Assembly (NCBI GenBank): GCA_905221605.1
Contig: CAJNDS010000066.1
Span: forward strand, 1-64,000
DNA from: Symbiodinium natans
Taxonomy: Eukaryota > Sar > Dinophyceae > Suessiales > Symbiodiniaceae
Length of the DNA: 64,000 nt
Direction of reading: 5' to 3'
Numbering within the stretch: the first letter of the stretch is position 1; the number at the start of each line of letters is the position of its first letter. A program made the translations under genes and the position numbers. This document shows, in pieces, positions 45,176-57,467 of this stretch. Below the pieces are notes generated by a model. It made no database searches, was not told the origin of the DNA, and worked only from the letters and a program-made list of their open reading frames with translations.

Positions 45176-46779
45176 GGGGCCCCCTCACAGAATTTCACAA
45201 ACGCCGGCTCGGAGACCAGGCCTCTCGAATCGGTCCACCGGGTCGCACACAGCCACCACCTCAGCAAAAAAGGCGAGCAAAGAACAGGGTTTAGGGAAGC
45301 TCAGGCGAAGTTTAATGCTGCAGATGGCCTTGTCTTCTGGTATCTGTGTGTGGCTGCATCTGTGTGAGGCACTGCTTTTTGGTTTGGCAGCTTAGCCGTA
45401 CCGGGCGCCGAGCGGTGCTGCGGTGCTGCAGCGCTATGGTGATTTGTACGCAAAGCGCATTGCTTCGGAGTTTGCGAAGTCACCAACCCTTCTTGTGTCC
45501 GAGCCCAGCCTGAATTTGCTAGCAAATTTGATGGTTGGCTCTCCTTGGCTTTGTGCACTCCAGGCTCATCTGGGGGTTCCTCAGAGATGTGGGATGGCAC
45601 TGCAGGCGATGCATCAGTGATTCGGGCCATGCTTTCTGGTTGCAAGGAATGTCTGACGGTGACGGGCCCTGCAAAGACACATCGCGGAGGGCGGGGGGGG
45701 CAAGAGGGTGGGGGGGGGGACTGGCCAGAGATTCTTTTTGGAAGACCAGTGAGAACGTTTCAGGCAACTTCCCAGGCACCCAACCAGAAGTCGAAGCCCC
45801 CACTAGGGCACCGGACGATGCGCATTTCCGGAATCAAGCTCAAGACGTGCTCCATCACTTCCTGACACAACCTTGCAACCCCCGAGGCTTAGCTCAGTTT
45901 AGCTGATCGAGGCTTCGGGAGGGCTCAGGATTGGGTTATAATCCCTCTACTTACAACTGCCTCGACCACGACCCCAAGCTACGTAAAACAAACGACATGA
46001 ACATCCAAGGTTCAGGAAGCTGGCAGCACAGTCCTCGCTCCACATGACGGGCTGGTAAATGCCCAGACGCTTCACCTCAGTTCAATCGGCCGCCTTCAAG
46101 AACTTCAAGATACTGCAAGCCAAACTGTGCTTATGGTTTTGGGATGCTTTCGAGGGCTCTCGCATGCCCCCGTTGAAAACATCGCAGAGGTGCCTTGGCC
46201 ATGGCACCGCGGTGCAGAGCGAGCCGCTGCACCTGTGTGGCGTGCGACGGTGCGCGAACGGGTGCTGGGCATGGTGCTGGATGGTGTTGGACATGTTGTT
46301 CGGGGTGCTGTCGTGCTGTGTCTTTTGGCGAACGTTATTCCCCAGTCAATCTGCAGAGTCCCGCAGCGAGCTTGGAGATGCATCTTCAGTGTCGCAGTGC
46401 CTTCTCGTGGACCAAAACTCAACCTCGTTTCAGTAGAAGAACGATCATCCATACCGCTCCACCTGATATGACCTCACCCACAACCCGAAACGCCTCACAC
46501 CCGACCCAACATATGCAAAAACACATTAACTCGGAACCCCTTGTTCAAATTCATCTGGCCTTCAACCCCCTTTTTCCAACCAACAAACACAACAAAAACA
46601 ACAACAACAAAATGACAAAAACTCACAACAATGGTTCGCTGGAACTCCTCCTGTGACCGCCGTCACCAACGAGCGGGCTCCACGAAACTGCCTTGGATCC
46701 TTGAGGATCCTTGAGAAGATGCTGGGCCTTCTTGAAAACCATGTTCATGCCCCCAGAATTGCAACAAGAAAGAATGTTA
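45176..46779. other. No supported gene
   Basis: Several open frames overlap on both strands near 45.5-45.9 and 46.1-46.5 kb, but neither strand shows recognisable motifs or consistent splice sites. A run of CAACAA-type words lies near 46585-46615. Confidence 0.35.
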
Positions 46780-46784
46780 CTTGC

Positions 46785-46945
46785 GTTGCACGGCTTGGGC
46801 TGTGGACTGAAGCCAAAGCCCGGAGCCCGCCTGTGACATCAGCGGCAGCGTCTGCCGGCCCATCTCCATGAGAAAGAAGTCCTCGTCCTCCAGACGTGCC
46901 AGGGACCCTGAAGCACGCCACCTGCCCGTTTCCCGAGTATCCGAA
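46785..46945 (-). CDS. Exon-like segment, unrecognised
   Basis: The minus strand reads GSLARLEDEDFFLMEMGRQT then LPLMSQAGSGLW. Composition is protein-like; no family recognised. Confidence 0.35.
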
Positions 46946-47734
46946 GCTTGAAGCACCAAACTTCCATGAGCTCCGACGCTTTAAACAAAAATCTGCAAGC
47001 TCTCTCTAAGTGAGCCAAGTTGAGCCCATCGGACTCCTCTGCAGCTTCGCAGGCTTAGGTTTGGGTTGACACGCCATATGCCATCTTAAAAAGCCCCAAG
47101 TTCGCTGGCACACGTGGATTTGGGGAGCATTGCCACGCATTGCCTACGGGTCAGAGCATCCCTGGTTACACTCCACATGCCCATGCGAAACTGTAGCACG
47201 TGACCTGGCTGTATTATGGCCTGCTATCGCCCACTATCACTGTCGCCTACTCTCCACGGTCCTTGTTGTGGATGGACAGAGCGGTAAAGTTGATTTCCTA
47301 AGTGTCAAGCCCCGACTCAAGGGGACAGTAAAGTATTAAACTTGAGGACGTAAGGCAAAGCCGGCAAGGCAAAAGTTCACTGGCGCAGCTTTAGAGGATC
47401 CTTCCCTCGTTGCTTCGGGAGCTGCAGATCTTGATCCGCGGGGACGTTGTTTTTGGGTCTGCTTTCCCTCCCCTTGGGAAGCACGAGATCGAATCCGAAA
47501 CCCATGAACCTCCAAGTCTACTAAGTGTCCATGGCCAGGGCGCTGGATGCTTTGCCAGGTTGTGTCGCAGGGACGTCGTGCCGCAGCCTCGAAAACCCTT
47601 CTCACGATTCTGCGAGAAGAAAACAGAGGAACTTCCAGAGCGAAATATCTTATGACCTAGGCAACCCTGAACCCTAACTTTCGACCCTGCACCTTCCCTC
47701 AAACTGCAGAACAGGTACCGTCCAGGCCCATGAT

Positions 47735-48040
47735 GGCGAAATCCAGGGGTAGGTCGGCCCAATGCGAAAGCTCCTTGCGGGTTCCAAAAGAAGCTTTAGG
47801 TCCAACTAGAGAGCTTCGAGATGCACAACAAGGAAGAAGAAAACACCTCAGCTTTGGGGAAGACTGTGCTGAAGACATCTGAAGAGCCCCTGGAAACTCA
47901 AGAGCAGGAGCCAACACTCCCCCAAGGGCCCCGAAAGCCCTGAGCTCCTGCGATGTCATTTGCCGGGCCTCGAAGCTTTCAACGCCCATGAACCTTTGGA
48001 ACCAAATTGGCAAAAGGGCTGCCTCCACATCTTCCTGTCA
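47735..48040 (-). CDS. Two exon-like segments, unrecognised
   Basis: About 47960-48035 reads EDVEAALLPIWFQRFMGVES then FEARQMTSQ; about 47730-47790 reads ELSHWADLPLDFAIMGLDG with a GT donor after it. They could be neighbouring exons of one gene. Confidence 0.4.
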
Positions 48041-51000
48041 CAACTGGGGCTGGAGAAGGCGCTAACCAGCGATCATTGACGGTGAACGAGGTTTAGGGGG
48101 TGGGAGCTTGGTAGCAAGCTAGGCCAATCCTTTTCTTGGTTTTTGCACGATTTGTTCGCTCTTTCAGCCATGTGCTCGCAAGGGGCAAAATCGGCCAAAC
48201 CCGGCAACCCAGCTCAACGAGCCCAAACAAGCACAGATCCTTTTGCATCATGCCCCCCAAATTTTCGACCCCGGCTCCTGTGTGCAGCTGCGGGGCACGC
48301 ACCTGGGCAGGCAGCGGATATCTGCGAGCCCTGCGAAAGTCCGGTACACGAGAAGCCATGGCACAAGGTACTGCGCCGCGGCCCCAGCGCTGTCTGCACC
48401 TGGCAACGGGTGCGTCTACCCTCAACTTGTCAACCCTGACCGCCGGAGGGCCGTGAGCTAAAGACGCAGGAAAAGACAACATTGAGTCAACTGAGCCGGG
48501 AAAGCCACCACTTTAGCGTGAGAACTAAAGAGAGAACTTCTTTGGGCCCTCTACACGGCCTTTTTTAAAACCCTATCTGCTCCGAAAGACCGAACTCAGG
48601 AGGGCTCCTCTCCGTGCCAGTAGCGGCCCGCCGAGCCCCAGCAAGCAAGAACCTCCCCAGCTTGCAGAGCCTTATAAGCATAGCCTTCTTTTTGCTGCTT
48701 CTCTCTGCTTTCAAAAAAAGGAGCGGGGTGCTCCTATCTGAGCTGAGTGGTCACCCTGGTTCGAGGCAGGGAGGCCTTCGTGGAGGCATCAGTGATCAGC
48801 CTCAGAAGACAGGAGAAAGCTTGTCTCGCTGCATGATATGAAAAATAGGACATATTACAATATTATTACAGTATGCTCAAAGGCACGTGAGAAAGCCGAC
48901 GGCTTCCTTCGGCGTTACAGCAAGTGGAATGGGCCCCTAGAAAGCCTTGAGAGAGTCTTGTGACATGGAACCAAGTGTGCTGTATGCACTCCGAGAAGTC
49001 CAAAAAAGAAGCCTCAGAGGCAGGCATAATCTGCCAGTGTAACAAAAAAAGACGGAGGAAATTAGGAAGTTAATACAAATTCCGAAATGTTAAAAGGGTC
49101 TCGTCCATCCCGACCTTTGCTTTGAAATGTTGTTTGACTTGAACAATTTCTAGCTTCTTTAACAACACTTATTGTAAAGGCCATGACTTTTTAGATTTTG
49201 AAGATCTCTACAACGAACATTTTGAAAAATGTCAACAACAAACTTGAGACAATTTTAAAGGCATCCATCCTTTTTGCTGTTAAAACAGTTGGAAATAAAA
49301 CTCAAAAATCCAGAGAAGGGTCTCGTCCATGCTAGGACCCCATGGTGTCGAACAAGCCAATAACGAACAGTTTTTGTTGAGAGTTTCAACATGGGCATTC
49401 GTCCTGAGCCAGGCTTCTCTTGAGCGAGGTCCGACCTTCAAATTTACCCAGGTTCCCTGCAAAGTCCCTTAGCTCTTGGTTGGGGGGGGGGGGGGTATGT
49501 AGGCATTATGGAGTCTTATGAAAGCTGATGATGTCTTTGCAAATGGACTTTCGTAAGTTTTCATATTGTTTCATAAGATTCCAGAAGACTCGTTTGAAGC
49601 TCACTCCCGACAATGTTAAGGTGTAGGTGTGAGGGACAAGGACTTGCGATTTGTCATCTGGGAACCTAGCCGGCCCCAAATTTTAGAGACCCCGGCGTGC
49701 GATTTGTCTTGGTCGGAGATAACTTATCTTGTCATTCAAAGTGTGAAGGATCGGGGCTTGCGATGGACTCTCTTGTTTTCAAGAAAAAGAGTTACAATTC
49801 GTGAGGAAGAAAAAGGCTAGATACTGCGTTTCTTGTGGAAGTACAAAGGGATTCGCATTGAGAGCCACAGGGGGCCCACTTGCTTCACAATGAGAATGAA
49901 GGTAGGTTCACCGTGGACTGAGGATGAAGATGGAGATCCCTACCAGAAACGCCAAAACTTTCCATTTCCTTACCACACCTTGTTAAGAACATTTGGACTT
50001 CCATTGAATTGGACATCGAGAAGCCTGAAAGACAGCCCCCAGAAACTCTCCAGAAGAACTGCTTCATTGAGATATCACATGAATTTCTACAATTTCCCAA
50101 TACATGAGAACCTCCCCTCATTCGGCTTGAAGTGACAAAGAAATCCATTTGGGTTGAAGTAAAAAGACCACACATGGTCAGAATTCTTGTCTGCTGCATA
50201 AGAGTTGTTTTGTTTCAAGTGAGGGAGCCATTCATCTGTCTATGACGTCATGCACCGGCTCCTCCGACTCTACGCGTCATCCTTTGATTGGTAATGAAAT
50301 TTCCTCCCCACAGTACTTTGCCAGGAGCCTAGGGCTCTCACCTTGGCTTTCTTAAGGAGCTCTCGTGCTTCCACAACTCACAAGAAGACGTAAACAAGAT
50401 TGCGGGCTCTCGTATCTTTGGCTCACTGAAACTAAACATCAGAATGAGGTGAGTGCTATCACCCCCGTGAAAGGAACAGGTGTTCTTGTTTTGTTGGCGA
50501 AAATTTGTAAGGACTCGCATTAACAGCTGCAGGTGCCCTTTCAGACGTCGCCCAAGTTGACTGAATGTCTTTTCATAAAAGTTATCATCCATCCTCGTAG
50601 AAAATTCAAGCCTACGCAGGACTTCTTTCTCATTCTGCGATCGCTTTCGTTGCTAATCCCGGCAGCAGAATGTCAGCAGTTTTCCTCGAGAACGTAAGCG
50701 AGGAGTTTGGCGGCATTTCAACTTTAAAAACATGCATCGCTACTGTTCTCACTATGTCTTGAAAGTAGAAGAGTAGAAGATCTCTTGTTCACAGAAAAAG
50801 CAGAACAGAAAACTAGCTATTTTCCGTTGGGTTGTGTCAAGGGTGTTTTGAGAAGGCGACAAGAAACAGACAAACTTGCAGGCTTAGTTTCCAGGTGCAT
50901 TGGAGGTGAAGACGGTCAAAGTTGTATCCTACTTTGTCCTTCAAGGGTGTTGGGCAAACTTCCAGGAACGTTATTGTGTTGTGTGGCGGCAACTACCTGT

Positions 51001-51825
51001 TGCTTGTCGTATGTCAACTAGGGCACGCTTTCGCAAGTAACAAGTCAGATGTTACAACACATACCAAAGCCACTGTAAAACAAGGCCTGACTCAAACTAT
51101 ACATAAAGGTGCATGACACACAGACTCTATGGCGCGGCAATGCCAGGTGCAAGGACTTCCTTCCCGAACTCCCAAACAATCTTGAAGTCCAGTGAAGTCC
51201 AGTGAAGTCAAGGGGCAAAGCCGAATCCGACACACTGGACACGTCCCAGCTGGTGTGTTGGCGGTGCGAATGAAGTCCGCCAACTTCGGCCAGCGCCTGT
51301 GAGATTTTGGGGCGGGGAGCTTCTCCTGGGTCCAGGAATCATTGTTTCCGAACCTTCTGCAGATTTGTTCGCGGGTTCGAGGTGCCGGGATGTGCGGGAT
51401 GTGCCAACTGCCCTCTCTCACAGCCCCATGCCGAAAACCTGCCGAGGCTTTAAAGTGGCAGTGACCCGGCAGAGCTGTAGCGAATGTAGGTGGGATTTTT
51501 TCGGCGTTGGACTGTCTGGAGAGAATGTGACCTCGCTAAAACGGTGTAAAACCTTCGCCGTGTGTGCACGCGGAGAGCGTCTCCCAAACAGGCGTGGAAA
51601 CCTGAAACCCCCTCTTCAATTCTGGGCGACACCCAACTCTTGAAAGAAACTTTGGAAACCAAGAGCCCAAGCCCCGTCCCCTCCACGCCTCCTCGCGCTC
51701 TGTGAATCCTGCAAAGCTCCCTTCTTTCGACCTTGGAGCAAAGCTTCGACACCGGCCCTCGGCCGGAATGGGCTTACTAGGTGAGATCGGAGCAGGAAGT
51801 TAGGAAGCTCGCAGTTTTCTGTTTG
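48041..51825. other. Long stretch without a recognised gene; AT-richer from 48.8 to 51.1 kb
   Basis: 48.8-51.1 kb is clearly richer in A/T than its surroundings. AAAGGGTCTCGTCCAT-like sequence at about 49094-49108 returns at 49317-49330. Open frames at 49.3-50.2 kb on both strands have protein-like composition but stops interrupt them; a decayed mobile element is possible but no enzyme motif is visible. A G run lies at 49481-49493. Confidence 0.4.
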
Positions 51826-52010
51826 CTTCAGGTCGTTTAGGTGGGGTGCGTAGACATCTCGGCAGAGGCACCCGCCATAGCCTGACGCGATCAGAAATGC
51901 CGATGCAGATTTTCGACGGAACTCATCGAAGTCCTGTTTGAGCGGAGGGTCAATGTCTCCACTGATCATAGTGACACAGAGCTGCGCTACCGGGAAGACC
52001 TTCTCAGAGC
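51826..52010 (-). CDS. Exon-like segment, unrecognised
   Basis: After a TGAG acceptor the minus strand reads KVFPVAQLCVTMISGDIDPP, then LKQDFDEFRRKSASAFLIAS and GYGGCLCRDVYAP. Sixty codons without a stop and mixed composition make it one of the better unassigned exons. Confidence 0.5.
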
Positions 52011-53438
52011 TCGGGCCCTAGAACCATCCCAGGCCGTCCCAAGCCCTTGAGATTGTTGCCCGCTCTTGACTCGACAAGTTGTGTTTTCACTGACTCGCGC
52101 CTCCAGGTACTTCCTCCTGCAGTCTCCCCGGCAGTCGTCACAGCCGGGCTGCCGGCCTGGGCGCCACAGGTGCCGCAACAAAGCAACAAAGAAACGGTGC
52201 ACAAAGCCTGTCGGGAACAAACTCATGACCTTCTTCAGAGCTTATGCTGAGGATCCCGCCCCAGTGACACGCTTGCTGCGCCTGCCAAAGCAATAAGCTT
52301 TCCTTTGTAGTGCGATTCGTTGGGCTCACGTCTTGCTTCTTTGCAGCTGTTCATGCTGGTGTTCATGCTAGGGAACGCAAATCTCAACAGGGGCAGCCTG
52401 GCAAGCAGCCAGCGGCAGAGTGGTGCAAACGTCCTGGGCCCCGGGCACGCTGTTGAACTTGCACAGGCGCCCTCTGCTTTCAACATCTCTCAACCCAAGG
52501 TCTTGAACCCCACTGTATCAAATTGCCTCTGAGAGAGAACGTGTTACGAAACAGAATCCTCAAGCTCTAAAGGCTTCATACACTCAACGAAAATACTTGT
52601 ATTCGCCTCGCGTCTGGAACCCAACCCTTCCACTTCCCCACCTCGCAAACTTTCTGCGCACCCCCATTCCCCCCCCCTTGCCCAGTGGGACCTGCCCAAA
52701 CCGCCTGGAGTCCCTGGAGGAGCCGAAATCCCATGCTGCATGTGGCGGGCAGGGCTCCTCCCACACGAAAAACAACTCCCCGCAGTCGCGACCCGCGCCT
52801 TCCCAAGGACCCCCTGCGACACGCCTGCGAGGCCCTTGCATGGGGCCAAGGCTGCCGAGGCGGTGTGCGCGCAAGCGCCTGGCCTCAGGACATCTCACAG
52901 TGCTGCCGTCCTCGAGTCCCTCGTGGATCGCACGACAGGCCTTGGGCTCGCTTAGTGGCTTCTGTGTTGATGCTAGGATCCTGCACTCAGACCTACAGGC
53001 AAAAAAAAGAACAACCTGAGAGTGGAATCCAAAGCTTGCAACGCCATGTCACCTCGCCTCGTCACAGTCGGGGCCGCAGCAGCAGGCTTCCTCGAAGGCC
53101 AAAAGAGAGCGAATCGGCAGAGGGGCTTCGGGGCCTTTCGCGGTTCTGCTGGATGTTTCGGCCCGAAACCTGGCGATCGCCGGCGCAAAGGAAAAGCAGG
53201 GCCGAGGCTGCACGCCAGCACCTAGCATGTTGAGGAGGTGAGAACATGTGAGAACTTGCTATTCGAGGCGCGGCATTCTGGAGGGCCAAAAACTCAGTGT
53301 CCTGGTGGCCCCCACCGCGATGCTAGTACTACATTGCTGCATCGACATCGTGCGGAACGTCGTGCGGCCGTCCCAACATGAAAGCGCCTTTACAAGATCG
53401 TAGCTCGGTTCAAAAACGCTCAAAGAGCTCCCCATGAC

Positions 53439-53517
53439 CCGTTTAGAAGTTGCTCAAAGCAGCGCAAAGCGGCCTCGTCAGCCCCATAGGTGAAGCGGAC
53501 GAAGGCACATCCTCCGC
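53439..53517 (-). CDS. RRM exon (RNA-binding protein, CELF/Bruno-like)
   Basis: After a GGCAG acceptor the minus strand reads GGCAFVRFTYGADEAALRCF then EQLLNG, ending at a GT donor. GCAFVRF is the RNP1 core of an RNA recognition motif, and the following A..A...LNG helix and turn match the end of the fold; GCAFV is typical of CELF/Bruno and related splicing regulators. The first half of the domain should lie upstream (above 53.6 kb) but was not found. Confidence 0.6.
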
Positions 53518-53834
53518 CTGCCAAAGCGTCCGCGGAGCATGCACAAGCACCAAAGTTGAGGTCCGGGGCTGAGAAAGATGCGAGCTTCTTGGAAGCTTCT
53601 TGAGAGATTAAGGAGGACAAAAAAAAACAAACATCCTTAGGAAGGGGGCAAGCAGCGAGCTGGGGCAGCGCGTTCGCAGCATGCGTATTCATGTCGAGTA
53701 TAAAGCATAGGCGATTCTACAGAAAAAAAAACACGTCCAAGGGGGATATGCATCTTATTGGGGCAACAGCTGGTTGAGGCAGCCTACAGCGGGCAGAATT
53801 GTCCCAAGCAGTCACCTGTCCAAGCCGCCGCCCT

Positions 53835-53925
53835 CGTGCGGTGAAGGCGAAGCCGAAGGCGAAGCCGAAGGCGAAGCCGAAGGCGAAGCCAAAGGCGAAG
53901 CCAAAGGCGAAGCCAAAGGCGAAGC
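53835..53925. repeat. GGCGAAGCCGAA tandem repeat
   Basis: About eight copies of a 12-base unit, with a block change from GCCGAA to GCCAAA partway. Being a multiple of three it keeps frames open on both strands. Confidence 0.85.
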
Positions 53926-54659
53926 CATGAGTGTGGGCGGCGGGGGGCTCTTGGGGGCTCTTGGGCGTATAATGAAGGAAAGAGTGGGGGGGGTTCATGG
54001 GGGCTCGTGGGGTCCAGGATTTTGGTGGCATTGGGGCATGTGGCTCCCTGCTGTCCAGCTTTTGCGAAGCTTGATCGTCGAGGAGCCTGTCTTGAGAAGG
54101 TTCCTATTTCAAGATGCTCGTCTCTAAGTGGAACACAGTGCACCTTTGTGAAGCTTAACTTGCTGCGAATTCACTGACGGATGCCTGGAGCTACGCAGCA
54201 CCTTCAGAGCGTGCGGCGTGTGCCACTCCAGCTCCGTCCGCTTGAGCGGCGTCCACGTCCTCCCACGGAGGGAGTAAGACCGCTGAAGAGGGACTAACAG
54301 AAGATGAAGCTTTGGCGATGATGGCCAGGGTACACAAACTAATGCCGTCTTTCTACGAGGCAAAATTCTCAAAGACGTGCTAGTCAGCTAGTCCTTCTGC
54401 AAGGAAAGGGGATGGATACAAGGTAACAGTCACCTAGCCTGGGAGTCCTTGGACCTGGGGCCCAAGCATAACCACGCAGGAAACATGAAGACCGAAGGCC
54501 CTCCAACTCCCGGCTTCTTGCACGCTGGGGCGCTGGTACGCGGAGCCGCTCAGCTTTCTGCACCTGCACAGTATCGGAGCTGGACTGTTGGGAGCCCTTC
54601 GACCCTCTGCAGTGGCAGTCTGTCCAGAATCCATCTGCAAAGGTACTTCAAGTGCCTAG

Positions 54660-54830
54660 CGAGGGCGACAAGAGACTGGAGCCAAGAGGCAAGAGCCAAG
54701 AGGCAAGAGACAAGAGAGAAGAGCCAAAAGCCGAGAGACACGAGGCAACAGACAAGAGACAAGAGCGATTTGGCAAGAGACAGGATACAAGAGGCAAGAG
54801 ACAAGAGACGGAGAGCGAGAGCGAAAAAGA
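54660..54830. repeat. AAGAGACAAGAGGC purine-rich repeat
   Basis: Irregular tandem copies of AAGAGACAAGAG- and CAAGAGGCAAGAG-type words; purine-rich on the plus strand. No coding call. Confidence 0.75.
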
Positions 54831-55239
54831 ACAAAAACTATCCTTGCACAGCAAGCTCATTATTCTAAGGTGCGTGCATGGAGCAGTGGCAATGCTGAAA
54901 CTCTCGAGGGCTCCCTGTAGTCCTGGTCAAGACAGTCGAGCTCAACTGAAATGGCCGGACGAAACTTCGAACCGTAACAACAATTGCGTTTTAACAAAAA
55001 CCGAATGAGGCATTCTTCAAGGGTGCAAACTGGGTGCTCCTGAAGCGGCACTTCCCGCAAAGGCAGGAACCCTGCGCCGGCGGCCCAGGCCGGCTTGGGA
55101 AGAATGGCCTCGAAGAGAAGCGCCGGCAGCGCCCAAAAAGTATCCCTTCACAGAAACAAGTCTGAGATTAAGAGGTACATGTACGATGGGAGTATCAAAC
55201 TGGAAGAAACGAGTAGCTACCAAGTTGTTTGAAAGGAGA

Positions 55240-55520
55240 CATGAATGCATCCGCCAGTTCGGATCGCTTTTTTTAGCTACTACACCTGAACCACTCCGCT
55301 GGGTCACAGGGTCTTCAACAGCAGGAACAACGTCCTCCGGCCTCCGGCTGCAACTGCTGGAGTTCAACATTTTTCTCACATCCTGAAGCAGCCTTTCCTG
55401 CCTTTCCTCAATCTCTGGAGAATCCCTCAAAAACCCTCGGACAAAGGATTGGGCTGGGCTTAGGGAGAAAGAGGACTCCTTGAGCTTGTGCTCTCGACGC
55501 TCTAACAGGCCCGAGGCACA
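55240..55520 (-). CDS. Exon-like segment, unrecognised, charged
   Basis: The minus strand reads SPAQSFVRGFLRDSPEIEER, then QERLLQDVRKMLNSSS and RRPEDVVPAVEDPVTQRSG without a stop over more than 80 codons. It looks like part of a real protein, possibly a disordered linker. Confidence 0.45.
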
Positions 55521-55564
55521 CCGCAAGGGGCCCGAAGGCAGCCGGGGATTGCGTCGCTAAGTCC

Positions 55565-55760
55565 TGCTGTCGCGCTCGCGCATGTCGTGAAGTCTGGGTC
55601 TTGCATCAATTCGGACCGCTTCAATAAATGAACCCGGCACCTCGATCTCTGGCCTGAAGCCCTTCGGGAAGTGCTGGTCAGAGAGGATCTTAGCAGAGCC
55701 ACAGGGAAAGACTGTCAGAGCAGGTTTAACAGCTGTAGGACACGCTAAAGGGGGTCGAGG
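55565..55760 (-). CDS. Exon-like segment, unrecognised
   Basis: The minus strand reads VFPCGSAKILSDQHFPKGFR, then PEIEVPGSFIEAVRIDARPR. A GT donor after PEIE is also possible. Composition is protein-like and the segment probably joins the one at 55.3 kb. Confidence 0.45.
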
Positions 55761-57124
55761 CTCAGTGTACGGAAGAAACCTCCAACGCAAACGCTGGACC
55801 CGTGCGTGCGGTACGGCTCAAGGGCCCTGTTAAGCCGACACGCAATGGCCATATCGTGTATTCGACCTATGCTTGGCACATTGCCAGCAATGCTTATATC
55901 CGGGCAGGGTTTAAACATAGGACGGATTCAGACCGAGCGTGGGAAAGCTGAAGGAGTTAGCAAGTTAGAAGGCAGGCATCTGCAAGTTGAAAGCTTGCAG
56001 AGTGCATTCAGCAAACTCTTCAGCAAACTCTGACACTTGGGTGCCGCACTCCTGCAGCCAGGAGAAAGAGCGCCTGGGCTCCAAACTCGGATGGTGAGAG
56101 ACTTGGACCCCACAGAAACGCGACTGCGGCGGAAGGAACTGAAGGTGCGATCCCCCCTACCAGCCCACCTAGTCCTGCCTAAATGCTGAGCCCCTCACGG
56201 CCTTCCCCTCCATGTGCAAGGAGACAATGCAGGTGCTACCGCACCTACAAGCTCGGCTCCGCTCTTGGGATCCCCAAATCCTCACGCACCAACTTCCAAG
56301 AAGCCTTCAAGCCTCGTTCTTGGGAGCTCTTTCTTAAAACGCGCTTGAGGCGGATGGTTAGGATGGTTAAGACACACGCACAAGCATGTGGCCCGTGTGG
56401 CACCACGGTCGAATCCTTGGGCCGTGACGACCGGCAGAAGTGCCGCCGAACCGATGCATTGAAACTGCCTGCACGGGCAATAAACGAAGCGGCTTGCTGA
56501 CTGCAGACTGTTCTGAGATTTACGAGGCTCACATCGGCTTCCAATTCGATCTGTAGGACCTGTACTTACTGCATTGTTGCATTGCCTGCCGACTAGTTGG
56601 CAGAAAGGGGCCTGGGTGTGCATGGGCCGTGGACGACAAAACGTGCCCCATCCTCTTCACTTCACATCCCGCCTATCCGCCTCTCCCGCCTCTCCGAGCC
56701 TATCCCGCCTGTCCTATCCCGGCTACCCCACCTTCGAGCCCGGCACACATGGACAACGGACCCTCCTGCAGCGCTCCTGCGACCAGGAGCTTGGCAGTGT
56801 CTTGGAACAAGCTTGGAAAAAGGAAGGCGGAAGGTGACAGAATTGCCAGGGGTGACTTGGGGATGCAATAACAAAGTACTCAGCGCGGGCAGCAGATACT
56901 ACAAGAACAGCTGCTGTCAGAAGGGGACACAACAGATAAGCTGCTGAGCAGAGGAACGTCTGTCAGCGCTTCATCTGCGAAGGCCCGATTATTGCGTTGG
57001 TGGGCTTGTTCACTTTGCACGCCTTTTTGAACACGCGGCCCTTTGCCGTAGCAGAATCAGCCCTGGTGCAGTTTGAGGATGCTGCGGGACTTAGAGCTCA
57101 AGCCCTCCCCTGAAATCGCCTTAA

Positions 57125-57310
57125 ACCCCTAAAGCATATGAACACCAAGAATCGCCCCATCACACGCGTCACGCAGACGACCCCAGTTCCCGCCTCGGAA
57201 GTTGGAACCTCCAAGCGCCTCTTTGGCCTGGCGGAGGAGTCGGGTGCCAGGAACCAACAACTCTTTGGATTTAGTCGCGCTTTTGGAGCTAGATGCGGCT
57301 TCTGAACTTC
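57125..57310 (-). CDS. Exon-like segment, unrecognised
   Basis: The minus strand reads SSEAASSSKSATKSKELLVP, then GTRLLRQAKEALGGSNF. It lies just downstream of the stop at 57,360 and so would start or belong to the next gene. Confidence 0.35.
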
Positions 57311-57359
57311 TACTCACTACGAACTCACTATCCCCGCTTTCGTTTCGTAGTCACGTGGG

Positions 57360-57467
57360 TTAACCCCCGCCGTGAATCGCTTGCGAGACAACAACCTCGC
57401 CCTCCAACTCCGCTTCCGCTTCCGCTTCATTGGACGCCGAGTTCGCCAGCCAGTATTTCAGTTCCGC
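57360..57467 (-). CDS. Terminal exon of an unrecognised gene
   Basis: After a CAGTAG acceptor the minus strand reads AELKYWLANSASNEAEAEAE, then LEGEVVVSQAIHGGG and a TAA stop at 57360-57362. A Glu-rich tail just before a stop is typical of a true C-terminus. It may be the 3' end of the gene that starts at 60,249. Confidence 0.5.
   Translation of the reverse strand, partial: AELKYWLANSASNEAEAEAELEGEVVVSQAIHGGG

Noticed and set aside
44754..45395. 213-codon plus-strand frame with many hydrophobic residues, resembling membrane segments
   Set aside because: The hydrophobic run comes from TTTCTTTC-type pyrimidine-rich repeat DNA seen at two other places in the window.
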